Assembly (NCBI GenBank): GCA_021324435.1
Contig: JAJPIZ010000032.1
Location: forward strand, 1 to 64,000
Source of the DNA: Anaerolineae bacterium
GTDB lineage: Bacteria; Chloroflexota; Anaerolineae; Anaerolineales; Villigracilaceae
Direction of reading: 5' to 3'
Length of the DNA stretch: 64,000 nt
The stretch's first letter is position 1. Each line of letters begins with the position of its first letter. Positions 26,379 to 35,295 of this stretch are shown piece after piece. Below the pieces are notes generated by a model that was not told the origin of the DNA, did no database searches, and was given only the letters and a program-made list of their open reading frames with translations. A program made the position numbers and the translations under genes.

Positions 26379-28217
26379 TTATACCATCTCTTTCAAAATC
26401 TCTTTCAACTCATCACGCCGCTTGCGATAGGCCGCATCCGAAATCTTTCCGGCGCGATGCAAGTCGTCGAGGGCCAGGATGGCGTCCATCACTTCGTCGG
26501 AGGAGTCGAATTCATTTTCATCTTCATCGCTCTCGTCCGCGTTGCGATCGCGGAAGTAGAGCCAGGCTCCGGCTCCGATCAACGCGACGCCCAAAATACC
26601 CGCGCCGATCAAAAGGGATTGCGTGGTGTTCGGCGCAGTCGCAGAGGCCGAACTGGTCTTGGGCTGGCCGCTGATGGTGAAGGCGAGTGTATCACCGGCC
26701 TTCAATCCGCCGCTGGAGAACTCCTCATAGCTCACGTTCTGAAACGATTGAACGCCTCGGCTGGTCAGTTGATCGCTTTGTACTTTGATGCCCTCGGGGA
26801 AAAGCAGAATCACCGACGAGGTATCCAGCGCGAACGGTTGAGCGATTTCCAATTTCTTTTCGTATGGCAAAGTGAAGAAGGCGATGATCGAATACGGCTT
26901 GTCGCTGGGCACCACCGCTACGCCTTTATCCGCCGACACAAAGGAGGCGCTGTCCTGCCCGGCTTCGTATCCAACGCTCTGCGCATTCGCCGGGATTTTG
27001 ATAAACGGAATGCTCGTTCCATCGGTTGAAATCACAACCGCCTTGTCGCTTTTGTTGGAGAATGCGTAGATTTCATAGAACTGCACCGATCCAGCCGTTG
27101 CAAAATCCGGATAGATGTGGACTTGATCCATGCTCAACAGGCTGATGTCTTCGCTCGATTCATATAACTTGACAGCCGGCAGAGTTATTTGCGCCGTCTC
27201 TTCTTTAACCGCGCCGAAATCGGATTGGAATTTGATTCCGCCGAAATCCACTTCGGCCACAAAGATTCGGTTGATGGGTATGTCAACATTTTCGAACGCG
27301 TACGAGCCGTCTGCCGCGGAGGTGGCAGTCAGAGTCAACACTTCCTGCGGCCCGGTGGTTTGATCCTGTGCGTGATCAAAGCCATGCAATGTGACGGTCA
27401 ACCCGGCGGGGACAGTTCCACCCGCCAACTCAATCGTGCCGTTGACGATTCCTTTGCCCGGCATGGGCGTCGCTTCAGGCGCGGACCCTGAACCGGTCGC
27501 GGCTTCGGGGGTTTCGCTCACAGCCGCGGCTGACTCCGTTGAAACGGTGGCCGCCATCGGCGTCGGAGTAAGAGGCGGGGCAAACGTCAACGTGCGGATG
27601 TAGGCCGCAACTGCGGAGGCTTCGTCATCCGTAAAGTTTTTTCCAAAGGCGGGAATGTCGCCCTCGCCGTTCTTGACGATGCGAACGAGGTCGGCTTCGC
27701 TCAACGCCGACATTTTCTCCTGATCGGCAAATTTGCCGGCGCAGTCCGCGCAATTGCTTTCAAACAAAGATTTTCCCTGCGCGAGTTGATCGGGCTTTGT
27801 GTGAAGCGTGAGCACATAGGCGATCACATCCCAACGATCCTGCTCGCTCAAGACCCCCGCGAAAGGAGGCATGAAGCGATCCAGGTTTCCCTGCGAAACG
27901 ATTTTGTACCATTGTGCAGGTGAAGCGGACTGCGCGATCTCGGGCAGACCGATGCCGGGAACAGTGACAGGCAGTTGCATACTTTGCGGCCCATCGCCGA
28001 GACCGGTGACGCCATGACACGGCGCGCATCGCTCCGCGAAGATGGCCGCGCCGTTTTGCACATCCGGCGCGGAAGCGGGATACAACGCGCCGAGCGTTGG
28101 CATGGGAGTCGGCGAGACATAATTGGGCGGGGGAGTGATGTCGGAGGCCAGAGTAAAGTTGCAGGCGGCAAGCAGAAAGGCCGCGAGCAATACAATGATT
28201 GCGTAACGAAATTTCAT
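26379..28217 (-). CDS. Membrane-anchored cytochrome c lipoprotein with one intact and one degenerate haem site
   Basis: 612 residues. Signal with lipobox (LLAACNF). Cytochrome c domain 1 (about 52-140) has CAPCH at 64-68 and an axial-Met region (FMPPF). Domain 2 (about 145-212) keeps the fold but reads CADCA at 156-160: the haem-ligand His is Ala. A Thr/Pro linker follows, then a carboxypeptidase-regulatory-like beta domain (VNGTIELAGG), a second beta region, a membrane helix near 545-565 and a C-terminal SHOCT-like helical tail (ILALDDLHRAGKISDAAYRKRRDEL). It sits inside the ccm operon between the CcmI-like gene and ccmA, so it may be a client or a helper of the system. Confidence 0.8.
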   Translation of the reverse strand: MKFRYAIIVLLAAFLLAACNFTLASDITPPPNYVSPTPMPTLGALYPASAPDVQNGAAIFAERCAPCHGVTGLGDGPQSMQLPVTVPGIGLPEIAQSASPAQWYKIVSQGNLDRFMPPFAGVLSEQDRWDVIAYVLTLHTKPDQLAQGKSLFESNCADCAGKFADQEKMSALSEADLVRIVKNGEGDIPAFGKNFTDDEASAVAAYIRTLTFAPPLTPTPMAATVSTESAAAVSETPEAATGSGSAPEATPMPGKGIVNGTIELAGGTVPAGLTVTLHGFDHAQDQTTGPQEVLTLTATSAADGSYAFENVDIPINRIFVAEVDFGGIKFQSDFGAVKEETAQITLPAVKLYESSEDISLLSMDQVHIYPDFATAGSVQFYEIYAFSNKSDKAVVISTDGTSIPFIKIPANAQSVGYEAGQDSASFVSADKGVAVVPSDKPYSIIAFFTLPYEKKLEIAQPFALDTSSVILLFPEGIKVQSDQLTSRGVQSFQNVSYEEFSSGGLKAGDTLAFTISGQPKTSSASATAPNTTQSLLIGAGILGVALIGAGAWLYFRDRNADESDEDENEFDSSDEVMDAILALDDLHRAGKISDAAYRKRRDELKEILKEMV

Positions 28218-28236
28218 GAGTTCCTCAAATGTGCAT

Positions 28237-28770
28237 TTATTTCAACGCTTTGCCGCAGTTCGGGCAGAACTGATCCGTGGCGAGCACGGGCTTGCCGCAA
28301 CGCGGACAAAAACCCGCGGCCCTTGATTTACGCGCTTTACGCCGCGCGGCCAGCATTGACTCGATCTCGTCATCGTTGAGCGGCTCGTCTTTCGCGGCGG
28401 AGTCGGCGCGGCGCGCGGCCGCGGCTTTTTCCAATCGTGATTCGACGCTTCTCCCCTCACCCCTGCTTCGCGACCCTCCCCCTTTGGTAGAAGGGGATAA
28501 TTCATCCAATTTCCTCAACACATCCGCGCCTTTTTGCAGAAGTTCAGCGCGCTGAGTCGGGTAATCTTCTTCGGGAATCTTGCCGAGTTTGAAATCGAAA
28601 TCCAGTTCCTGCAGGGCGCTGATGACGCGGTCGCGTTCGGCCATGAGCGAGGAGACTTCCTGAGTCTCTTCTGGGACGCGGCGCACGCGATTATTCAGCA
28701 AGGGCGCGGCCAGGTAAAGTCCCACGCCCAAAAGAAGAGCGATCAGCAAAAGAATTACACCGAGGTCCAT
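28237..28770 (-). CDS. CcmI-like membrane protein with C-terminal zinc ribbon
   Basis: 177 residues. An N-terminal helix (LGVILLLIALLLGVGLYL) is followed by a coiled, charged segment (RDRVISALQELDFDFKLGKI) that resembles the start of CcmI. The C terminus is a zinc ribbon (CPRCGKP, then CPNCGKAL). Between them, residues about 91-107 (SPSTKGGGSRSRGEGRS) are encoded by a palindromic repeat that is elsewhere intergenic. CcmI normally escorts apocytochromes through a TPR domain, which is absent here. Position between ccmG and the cytochrome gene supports a maturation role. Confidence 0.6.
   Translation of the reverse strand: MDLGVILLLIALLLGVGLYLAAPLLNNRVRRVPEETQEVSSLMAERDRVISALQELDFDFKLGKIPEEDYPTQRAELLQKGADVLRKLDELSPSTKGGGSRSRGEGRSVESRLEKAAAARRADSAAKDEPLNDDEIESMLAARRKARKSRAAGFCPRCGKPVLATDQFCPNCGKALK
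28448..28496. repeat. CCCTC/GAGGG palindromic repeat inside the zinc-ribbon gene
   Basis: CCCCTCACCCC and CCCTCCCCC pair with AGAAGGGG-type sequence. The same element type lies between genes near 29399 and 43089. Here it is in frame and forms a Gly/Ser/Arg linker. Confidence 0.6.
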
Positions 28771-28778
28771 ATCCCCTC

Positions 28779-29387
28779 CTATTTCAGCAAAGGATCAATG
28801 ATGACTTGAATTTGCGATACGCCGTCCATCACTACATTGCCCTGACTGTCCACTTTGTCTACAAACGGGCCGATCTGCACGTAGCGAAGCACGCCATCTT
28901 TGTCAATGAAGTATGTTTCAGGCACACCTTTGATGCGGAACAATTGCGAGACTTTCGTTCCCACGTCCGGGCCATTTGCAAACGTGATGCCAAATTTTTT
29001 GAGATAGGCGCGCGCTTCCGGTTCTGTATCTACATAGTCCACGCCGAGAAAAACCACTTCGCCGGATGGTTCATAGAGTTTCCAGGCATTTTCCAGATTC
29101 GCGGCTTCCTGTTCGCAGGGTTTGCACCACGAAGCCCAGAAGTTGATCACCACCACCTTGCCGCGATGATCCGCGAGATCGAATTGGCTCTTTCCATTTA
29201 ATTCATAACCGCTGAACAGCGGCAGGGAAAAATCCTTGATTTTGTCGCCCGGCTGAACTGTTCCCTGTTGTGAGCGGTTGAGTCCGATGGCGACGATGGC
29301 AAGCAACCCCACCAGAAAAGCCCAGATGATGATCTGCGCCCAGAGCGGGACGCCGCGGTGAGGCGCCGTGTTTATGTTTTCCGTCAT
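28779..29387 (-). CDS. ccmG: Thiol:disulfide oxidoreductase CcmG/TlpA-like
   Basis: 202 residues. The ATG at MTENINTAP follows GGGAGA. One membrane anchor (WAQIIIWAFLVGLLAIVAI), then a thioredoxin fold with active site WCKPC (Cys88 and Cys91) and the cis-Pro region VPETYFID. It reduces apocytochrome or CcmH cysteines before haem ligation. In operon with ccmH upstream and the CcmI-like gene downstream. Confidence 0.88.
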   Translation of the reverse strand: MTENINTAPHRGVPLWAQIIIWAFLVGLLAIVAIGLNRSQQGTVQPGDKIKDFSLPLFSGYELNGKSQFDLADHRGKVVVINFWASWCKPCEQEAANLENAWKLYEPSGEVVFLGVDYVDTEPEARAYLKKFGITFANGPDVGTKVSQLFRIKGVPETYFIDKDGVLRYVQIGPFVDKVDSQGNVVMDGVSQIQVIIDPLLK

Positions 29388-29398
29388 GACATTCTCCC

Positions 29399-29450
29399 GC
29401 CCTCGCCTGGACCCCTCTCCCAATTTGGGAGAAGGGCAAGGGGCGAGGGG
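29399..29450. repeat. CCCTCTCCC/GGGAGAAGGG palindromic repeat
   Basis: Two nested inverted segments, CCTCTCCC / GGGAGAAGG around AATTT and outer GCCCTCGCC / GGGGCGAGGG, fill the gap between ccmH and ccmG. Same type as at 28448 and 43089. Confidence 0.7.
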
Positions 29451-29453
29451 AAA

Positions 29454-29954
29454 TTATTTTCTCTTTTTCAATTCTTCTTCGAGCCGCGCGACGTATTCAT
29501 CCTTCGGCGCTTCTTTCTTTGACCGTGGAGCGGCCGCGGTTGTGGACGGCTTTGTCCACGCCCGGAGCGCGCGGAAAAGCAGGATCGCCCCAGCCAAAAT
29601 AATCGCGGGCGGCAAAATGTAAACCAGCCAGTTGAGTCCGGTGCGAGGCGGTTCGCCCACCACACGCACGCCGTATTGATCAATGAAATATTGCTTGATC
29701 TGATCTTCCGTCCAGCCCTGTGAAAGTTGCTGGCGGATCAGATCGCGCCACTGACGGCACGCCTCGGTGGGACATACATCCAGCGGTGTATTCTCGCACA
29801 CGGGACAATACAATTGGTGCGCGATTCGATTAACTTCGTCGTCGGTGGGGGTGGGGTTTTGCGCCAAAGCCGTTTGATTTCGTTGCGCCGTGAAAAGAAG
29901 GGCAAGTCCTATTGCAAGTAAAGCGTAATGCGTGATGCGTAAATAGTTCTTCAT
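29454..29954 (-). CDS. ccmH: Cytochrome c maturation protein CcmH
   Basis: 166 residues. Signal peptide, then the CcmH domain with its redox pair in LYCPVCENTP (Cys50, Cys53), the three-helix bundle (RDLIRQQLSQGWTEDQIKQYFIDQYG) and a C-terminal membrane helix (ILPPAIILAGAILLF). It keeps apocytochrome cysteines reduced and works with CcmF. Odd: residues about 5-11 of the signal peptide (LRITHYAL) are encoded by three heptanucleotide repeat units. Confidence 0.92.
   Translation of the reverse strand: MKNYLRITHYALLAIGLALLFTAQRNQTALAQNPTPTDDEVNRIAHQLYCPVCENTPLDVCPTEACRQWRDLIRQQLSQGWTEDQIKQYFIDQYGVRVVGEPPRTGLNWLVYILPPAIILAGAILLFRALRAWTKPSTTAAAPRSKKEAPKDEYVARLEEELKKRK
29923..29943. repeat. Three heptanucleotide units inside the ccmH signal peptide
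   Basis: GCGTAAT, GCGTGAT and GCGTAAA on the plus strand. The same unit type forms the array at 49238-49272. Confidence 0.75.
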
Positions 29955-29962
29955 GGTTTTAT

Positions 29963-32023
29963 TCAGTCCGCCGCACTGGGTTGATGTACTCGCTTTGTCC
30001 GCGCTGGCACGACCTCACTCTCGCGCTCCGGCCAGGCGGCGATCAGAATCCCGAAGAAGAAAATGATAGCGCCAATCCACAGCCAGTTGACCAGCGGGTT
30101 GACGAAAATTTTGAACGTCGCGCCGTTGGCTGAAACAGGTTGCCAATCCACCAACAAGACATAGAGATCGTCTCTCAACGTTGGGCGTTCGCCAGGGATG
30201 GTCATGTTTTGTTGCGCGTCGGGATAATAGTCAATGCGCGGGTGAAGTTCGCCGAGATAATTTCCCTTCTGGTCATAAACGCCCACGACCGCTCGGGTCA
30301 CTTGACGATTATCCGGGCCGGTGAACTGAGCAATTGATTCGTATTTGACGGAATATTCGCCTAACTTCAAAGAACCGTCCAAAGGCAGAGTTCCCTGCGT
30401 TTGGATTTGAAAGACTTCGATGCCGAGGATGCCGATGGCCATCAGCATCATGCTCATGTGGATGACATATCCGCCATAGCGGCGGCGATTGCGACCAACC
30501 AGAGTCAAAAGTGCGGTGAAGAAATTCTCATTTTGAGCGTTCATGCGGGCGCGGGTTGCGCGCCAAAACTCGATCAATGTGACGAACAAGACGAAGGCAA
30601 TTAGGAAGAAGCCGATCAGCGCGATTGCATTTTTGGTGTAAGTGAAGAATAAAAGACCGGTCACCGCCAACGCCGCCAAAGCAGATTTCCATAAAGCGCG
30701 GCCAAGCGTGAGGAGGGTGGAATTTCCCCATGCAGAGAGCGGCGCGACGCCCATTAAGAACATCAAGGTCGCAAACAGTGGGGCTGTCGCCCGTTCATAG
30801 AATGGCGGGCCGACGGTTACTTTTTGTCCTGTCACCAGTTCGGAGATGAGCGGGAAGATCACGCCCCAGAAACAAATCACCAGCACACTCATGAACAGAA
30901 GATTATTTAATAGGAAGAGCGCTTCGCGTGAGAGCATGGATTTCATCTCGGTTTCGCCGCGCAGTTCGGGCCAGCGATAGATCACCAGAGCGATGGAAGT
31001 AATGAAGGTCGCGCCGATAAAGGCGAAGAAGGCGGGGCCGATGGCGCTTTGAGCGAAGGCATGGACCGAGGAGAGCACGCCGGAACGGGTCAGGAACGTT
31101 CCGAAGATGACCAGCGCGTAGGTCAATATAATGAGGATCATGTTCCAGTGCTTGAGCAGGCCGCGCTTTTCTTGAATCATCACGGAATGCAAAAAGGCTG
31201 TGCCTGTCAGCCAGGGCATGAAGGCCGCGATCTCGACCGGGTCCCAGCCCCAATATCCGCCCCAGCCAAGGACATCATATGCCCAGCGTCCGCCGAGGAC
31301 GAGGCCAAAGGATAAGAACAGCCAGGCCCACAACGTCCAGCGGCGCGTGAGGCGAATCCAACGATCATCGGTGCGGCCCGTGATGAGAGCGGCCATCGCA
31401 AAGGCGTACGGAATGACGAATGAAACAAAGCCAAGATACAACATCGGCGGGTGGATGATCATTCCTGGATGGCGAAGCAGGGGATTGAGGCCGCGCCCGT
31501 CTTGAGGGAAGAAGGCGGTCGCGTTGGCTGGGGCAAACATACTCGCAACAACCTGACCATCGAAGGTCTGCCAGTAACGCGCAAATGGATTTTCAAAGAA
31601 GATAACGAGACCAAGGAAGAAAGCAGTAGTAATTGAAGTGACGACGATCACCCATGGGAGGAACTCGCGATCGCGATCCCATTTGCGGAGAGTGACGAGG
31701 GATGCAAATGCCGACATCAGCCATGACCAGAAGACCAGCGAGCCGGCTTGTCCGCCCCACCAGGCTGTAACCTTGAGATAGGTCGGCATCTCGCGGCTGG
31801 TCACTTCATAGACAAATGAAACTTCAAAATGGTTGGTGACGAGCAAATAAATGAGAGTTGCGGCAGAAAGTGAAATCAGCGGCCATGTCAATAACATGGC
31901 GCGCCGCGCAGATTCAACAAAGGCGGGAGATTTCTTTCGCTCACCGTAGATCGCCGCGCCGACGCTGTATAAAGCAACAATAAACGTTACAACTAAAATT
32001 CCGTATCCGATTTCAGCCAACAT
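29963..32023 (-). CDS. ccmF: Cytochrome c haem lyase CcmF
   Basis: 686 residues, about 15 membrane helices. The start at MLAEIGYG follows AAGGAGC. The family WWD haem motif is present as WGGYWGWDPVEIAAFMPWL near residue 255, with nearby conserved His. CcmF takes haem from CcmE and, with CcmH, joins it to the CXXCH of the apocytochrome. It lies between ccmE and ccmH. Confidence 0.95.
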   Translation of the reverse strand: MLAEIGYGILVVTFIVALYSVGAAIYGERKKSPAFVESARRAMLLTWPLISLSAATLIYLLVTNHFEVSFVYEVTSREMPTYLKVTAWWGGQAGSLVFWSWLMSAFASLVTLRKWDRDREFLPWVIVVTSITTAFFLGLVIFFENPFARYWQTFDGQVVASMFAPANATAFFPQDGRGLNPLLRHPGMIIHPPMLYLGFVSFVIPYAFAMAALITGRTDDRWIRLTRRWTLWAWLFLSFGLVLGGRWAYDVLGWGGYWGWDPVEIAAFMPWLTGTAFLHSVMIQEKRGLLKHWNMILIILTYALVIFGTFLTRSGVLSSVHAFAQSAIGPAFFAFIGATFITSIALVIYRWPELRGETEMKSMLSREALFLLNNLLFMSVLVICFWGVIFPLISELVTGQKVTVGPPFYERATAPLFATLMFLMGVAPLSAWGNSTLLTLGRALWKSALAALAVTGLLFFTYTKNAIALIGFFLIAFVLFVTLIEFWRATRARMNAQNENFFTALLTLVGRNRRRYGGYVIHMSMMLMAIGILGIEVFQIQTQGTLPLDGSLKLGEYSVKYESIAQFTGPDNRQVTRAVVGVYDQKGNYLGELHPRIDYYPDAQQNMTIPGERPTLRDDLYVLLVDWQPVSANGATFKIFVNPLVNWLWIGAIIFFFGILIAAWPERESEVVPARTKRVHQPSAAD

Positions 32024-32079
32024 TCGATGCTCCTTGGAAAATAAGACCTGACAGGACAAGCTCCGTCAGGTCTTGTATC

Positions 32080-32559
32080 TTAACCACCGGTTTGACTCGG
32101 TACGGCTTCCTGGTATTTAGTCGGGCACTTGAGCAGAAGTTCATCCGCGTGGAAGACGCCGTCCGCAGAGAGTTGGCCGGTCATGATCGCCTGGGCTTCG
32201 TTCTTGAGCAGATCCGGCTTGGGGCCTACGTAAACTACTTTGATGCGCGACCGGTTCGGGTCCACGACTGCGGCGTGAAGCACGGCGGCCAATCCGCCTT
32301 CCGCGTCCACTTCCTTATTATCGCCCGGAACATGCGCAACTTCGAAGGTCAGCGTCAGCGTTTGTGGATCATATTGAATCGTGTCGCCAATCACGGCGCC
32401 GGACACGCGCAGATTCTTTCCGATCACACCGGACCCCCGAGCCTTGAGTTCGTCAATTGTCATAAAGTATTCGGCATTGGCTTGCGTGGAGGAAGCGATC
32501 AAATACACAACTGCCGCCAGAATGAGCACACCGCCGATGATGAATTTCATGCGTCCCAT
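32080..32559 (-). CDS. ccmE: Haem chaperone CcmE, Cys-type (CXXXY) variant
   Basis: 159 residues: short N-terminal anchor (IIGGVLILAAVVYLIA), then the six-stranded OB fold with VSGAVIGDTIQYD and DGVFHADELLLKCPTKYQEA. In classical CcmE the haem is bound covalently by His in HXXXY; here the position is Cys145 with Tyr149 (CPTKY). Cys-type CcmE is known from archaea and sulfate reducers, where CcmH is often missing. Here ccmF, ccmG and ccmH are all present. It is first in the operon, divergent from the 10-haem gene. Confidence 0.93.
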   Translation of the reverse strand: MGRMKFIIGGVLILAAVVYLIASSTQANAEYFMTIDELKARGSGVIGKNLRVSGAVIGDTIQYDPQTLTLTFEVAHVPGDNKEVDAEGGLAAVLHAAVVDPNRSRIKVVYVGPKPDLLKNEAQAIMTGQLSADGVFHADELLLKCPTKYQEAVPSQTGG

Positions 32560-32639
32560 GAATATCTCCGATCCATCAAAAAGTTCAATCTTCCGAGTCT
32601 CATTCTACATGACGAGATTAATAGACGCTGAAAACAAGT

Positions 32640-32775
32640 CAGACATTTGTCATGGAATTCACCCAATTTTATCCCAATTGAAAAATGATTTGTACGGGTT
32701 GGGGTTTGCCGCCACTGAAGTGAACGGAAGAAAATGGGTCTTGTGGGCAAAATAAGATTATGACATCTGTCATGT
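32640..32775. promoter_or_regulatory. Paired candidate operators between ccmE and the 10-haem gene
   Basis: Two related 14-mers, AGACATTTGTCATG at 32641 and TGACATCTGTCATG at 32761, match at 12 of 14 positions. The second is part of the perfect palindrome ATGACATCTGTCAT (32760-32773). They sit in the 379-bp gap between two divergent transcripts (ccm operon and multihaem operon), so one regulator could control both. The rest of this gap is AT-rich with no gene, apart from a GAGGAGGTGA box at 32872 that has no convincing start codon. Confidence 0.4.
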
Positions 32776-32938
32776 CTATTTGGTCTGATTTTAACTTGTG
32801 ATTAATGTTGCAAAAACTTACAATCTTTTTGTACACCCCGAAATATAAGGAACTTTATCCTGTTTGATACGAGGAGGTGACCTGCTAACAGTCTTAATAT
32901 GAGTCTGTGCTCAACCCTATGAAAAGGAGAATGAAACA

Positions 32939-35161
32939 ATGTCGCTAAAGAAAATGCTCGTTTTGTTGGGCGTCATGATCATTGCCGCAGTCATTTTGGT
33001 CGCTTGTGGAAACAAGACCCCCACGACAACTGAAGCCCCGGCAACGACCGCCGCCCCTGTTTTGGAAATTCCATTCAAAGACGCCTTCCTCGGTTCCGGC
33101 CATGCGGACACAACGGCTGAGGCTTTCAAACATTGGGATAGCGCTAACCCCGCAGAGATTCCAACCTCCTGCGCGAAGTGTCATAGCACGGCAGGATACA
33201 TTGACTTCCTGGGAGGCGATGGAAGCGCAGTTGGCGCAGTGGATAAAGCTGTGCCCGCTCCGGCTGGAACGTTCAGTTGCACGACCTGTCATAACCCTGC
33301 CGCGATCGCGTTGACTTCGGTCACTTTCCCCTCTGGCAAACAAGTTGACAACCTCGGCCCTGAGGCTCGTTGTATGCAATGCCATCAGGGACGCGAGTCC
33401 AAGGTCAGTGTGGACAAGAAGATTTCCGATTTCAAGATCACCGATGTTGATGCTGTCGTCGCTCCGATTAAGGATGATAAAGGCAACACGGTCAACTTCG
33501 GCTTCATCAATGTCCACTACTTTGCCGCCGGTGCGACCCTCTATGGTTCTCAGGCTCAGATGGGTTATGAGTACGATGGCAAAGCCTACGATCCGAAATT
33601 CCGTCACGTGGAAGGATATGACACCTGCCTCGGCTGTCACGACCAGCACAGTTTGCAAGTAAAGGTCGAGCAGTGCGCGTTTTGCCATGAAGGCGTCAAG
33701 ACCGTTGATGACCTGAAGAACAATCGTGAACCAAGCTCCCTTGTTGACTACAATGGCAACGGTGATACCAAAGAAGGCATCTACTATGAGATCAAGGGCC
33801 TGCAGGATATTTTGTATGGCTCGATCCAGATGTATGCCAAGGAAGTGGCCGGTACGGGTATTGCTTATGATCCCGCCGCGTATCCCTATTGGTTCGCGGA
33901 TGCAGATGGCGATGGCAAGGCCGATCAAAAGGATGGCAAGTCCGTCTCTTATGCGACCTGGACTGCCCGCCTGCTGAAAGCCGCGTACAACTACCAGGCC
34001 TCCGTCAAGGACCCCGGCGATTTTGCCCATAACGCCAAATACGTCATTGAATTGCTCTATGATTCAATTGCCGACCTGAATGGCAAAATCTCCAAGCCGG
34101 TTGATATGAACAAGCTGGCCCGCGATGACGCCGGACATTTTGCAGGAGATACCGAAGCCTTCCGTCACTGGGATAACACGGGTGAAGTTCCTGCCGGTTG
34201 TGCCAAGTGCCACAGCGCTGGCGGCATGTCTGAATATATTCACAACGGCGGCACGCTCGTTGTCACAAAATCGGGCGTTCAGATCACCGGCGTTGTCGGT
34301 CAGCCGGTTGCCAATGGTTTCATGTGCGTCACCTGCCATGACGAATCCAACTGGCCCAATCGTTACGCGGTCGTGAACGTCCCGTTCCCGTCCGGTGTCT
34401 CTCTCACGTTCAGCACCGAGAAGGATGACAAAGGCAACTTGAAGCCCGTGGATGCGAACTTGTGCATCGAGTGCCACCAGGGACGCGAGTCCACCGTCAC
34501 TGTCAACAATTATCTGGCTGGCAAGCCCCTCGATACAGCGGATGCCAAGATCAGCTTCAAGAATGTTCACTACTTTGCGGCGGGCGCGACTCTCTTCGGC
34601 ACGGACGCCAAGGGCGCCTATGAGTATGACAAGCAGACCTACCTCGGCTACAACGCGATCCATCCGTTGAACAAATGCACCGACTGCCATGATGTCCATG
34701 CGTTGAATGTCAAAGTGGACGCGTGCAAGGCCTGCCACACCAACGTCGCGGGCGTGGAGGATCTCCAGAAGATCCGCGCCACCACCGATACGACCGATTG
34801 GAATGGTAACGGCGATACAAGCGAAGGCGTTTACGCAGAGATTGACAGCTTCCGCTCCGCGCTGTATGCCGCCATTCAAACTTACGCTGAAAAGAACGGA
34901 ACGCCGATCACGTACAACGCCGCATCCTATCCATACTTCTTTGTGGATGCGGATAAAGATGGCAAGCCCGATAAGAATGACAAGGGCGCCAACATTGCCT
35001 ACAATGCCTGGACTCCGCGTCTGCTGAAAGCCGCCTACAACTATCAATATTCCATTAAAGACCCCGGCGCTTTCGCTCACAATCCGAAGTATGTGCTCCA
35101 GTTCCTGTACGACTCGATCAAGGACCTGGGCGGGGACGTCTCGAAGTTCAAGAGACCGTAG
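32939..35161 (+). CDS. Decahaem cytochrome c lipoprotein, internally duplicated
   Basis: 740 residues; AAGGAGA precedes the ATG. Lipobox at VILVACGN. Ten CXXCH motifs, five in each half in the same order: CAKCH, CTTCH, CMQCH, CLGCH, CAFCH and then CAKCH, CVTCH, CIECH, CTDCH, CKACH. The halves (about 50-380 and 385-740) also share NVHYFAAGATL, a NGNGDT(K/S)EG loop and a D.DGDGK / DADKDGK EF-hand-like acidic loop, so the protein arose by tandem duplication and probably binds calcium. Lipid-anchored electron carrier outside the cytoplasmic membrane. First of four plus-strand genes, but followed by its own terminator. Confidence 0.92.
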   Translation: MSLKKMLVLLGVMIIAAVILVACGNKTPTTTEAPATTAAPVLEIPFKDAFLGSGHADTTAEAFKHWDSANPAEIPTSCAKCHSTAGYIDFLGGDGSAVGAVDKAVPAPAGTFSCTTCHNPAAIALTSVTFPSGKQVDNLGPEARCMQCHQGRESKVSVDKKISDFKITDVDAVVAPIKDDKGNTVNFGFINVHYFAAGATLYGSQAQMGYEYDGKAYDPKFRHVEGYDTCLGCHDQHSLQVKVEQCAFCHEGVKTVDDLKNNREPSSLVDYNGNGDTKEGIYYEIKGLQDILYGSIQMYAKEVAGTGIAYDPAAYPYWFADADGDGKADQKDGKSVSYATWTARLLKAAYNYQASVKDPGDFAHNAKYVIELLYDSIADLNGKISKPVDMNKLARDDAGHFAGDTEAFRHWDNTGEVPAGCAKCHSAGGMSEYIHNGGTLVVTKSGVQITGVVGQPVANGFMCVTCHDESNWPNRYAVVNVPFPSGVSLTFSTEKDDKGNLKPVDANLCIECHQGRESTVTVNNYLAGKPLDTADAKISFKNVHYFAAGATLFGTDAKGAYEYDKQTYLGYNAIHPLNKCTDCHDVHALNVKVDACKACHTNVAGVEDLQKIRATTDTTDWNGNGDTSEGVYAEIDSFRSALYAAIQTYAEKNGTPITYNAASYPYFFVDADKDGKPDKNDKGANIAYNAWTPRLLKAAYNYQYSIKDPGAFAHNPKYVLQFLYDSIKDLGGDVSKFKRP

Positions 35162-35185
35162 TCAATAAAATTTGGGGAAACATCA

Positions 35186-35221
35186 AGATGATGGGCGCAT
35201 TGCCGCCCATCATCTCTTTAA
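35186..35221 (+). terminator. Intrinsic terminator after the decahaem gene
   Basis: GATGATGGGCG / CGCCCATCATC-type hairpin with ATTGC loop followed by TCTTTAAT. It separates the decahaem gene from the three-gene unit that follows. Confidence 0.8.
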
Positions 35222-35295
35222 TAAAAGTGTGCGACAACTAATCATATCGAATTGGTGATATTCCACACTTCTGCTAATCTTCCGCTAATCATAGA

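Noticed and set aside
32872..32920. Strong GAGGAGGTGA box followed by a seven-codon open frame (possible leader peptide)
   Set aside because: The spacing from the box to the ATG (about 17 bp) is too long and the peptide has no attenuation-like composition. The decahaem gene has its own ribosome site.
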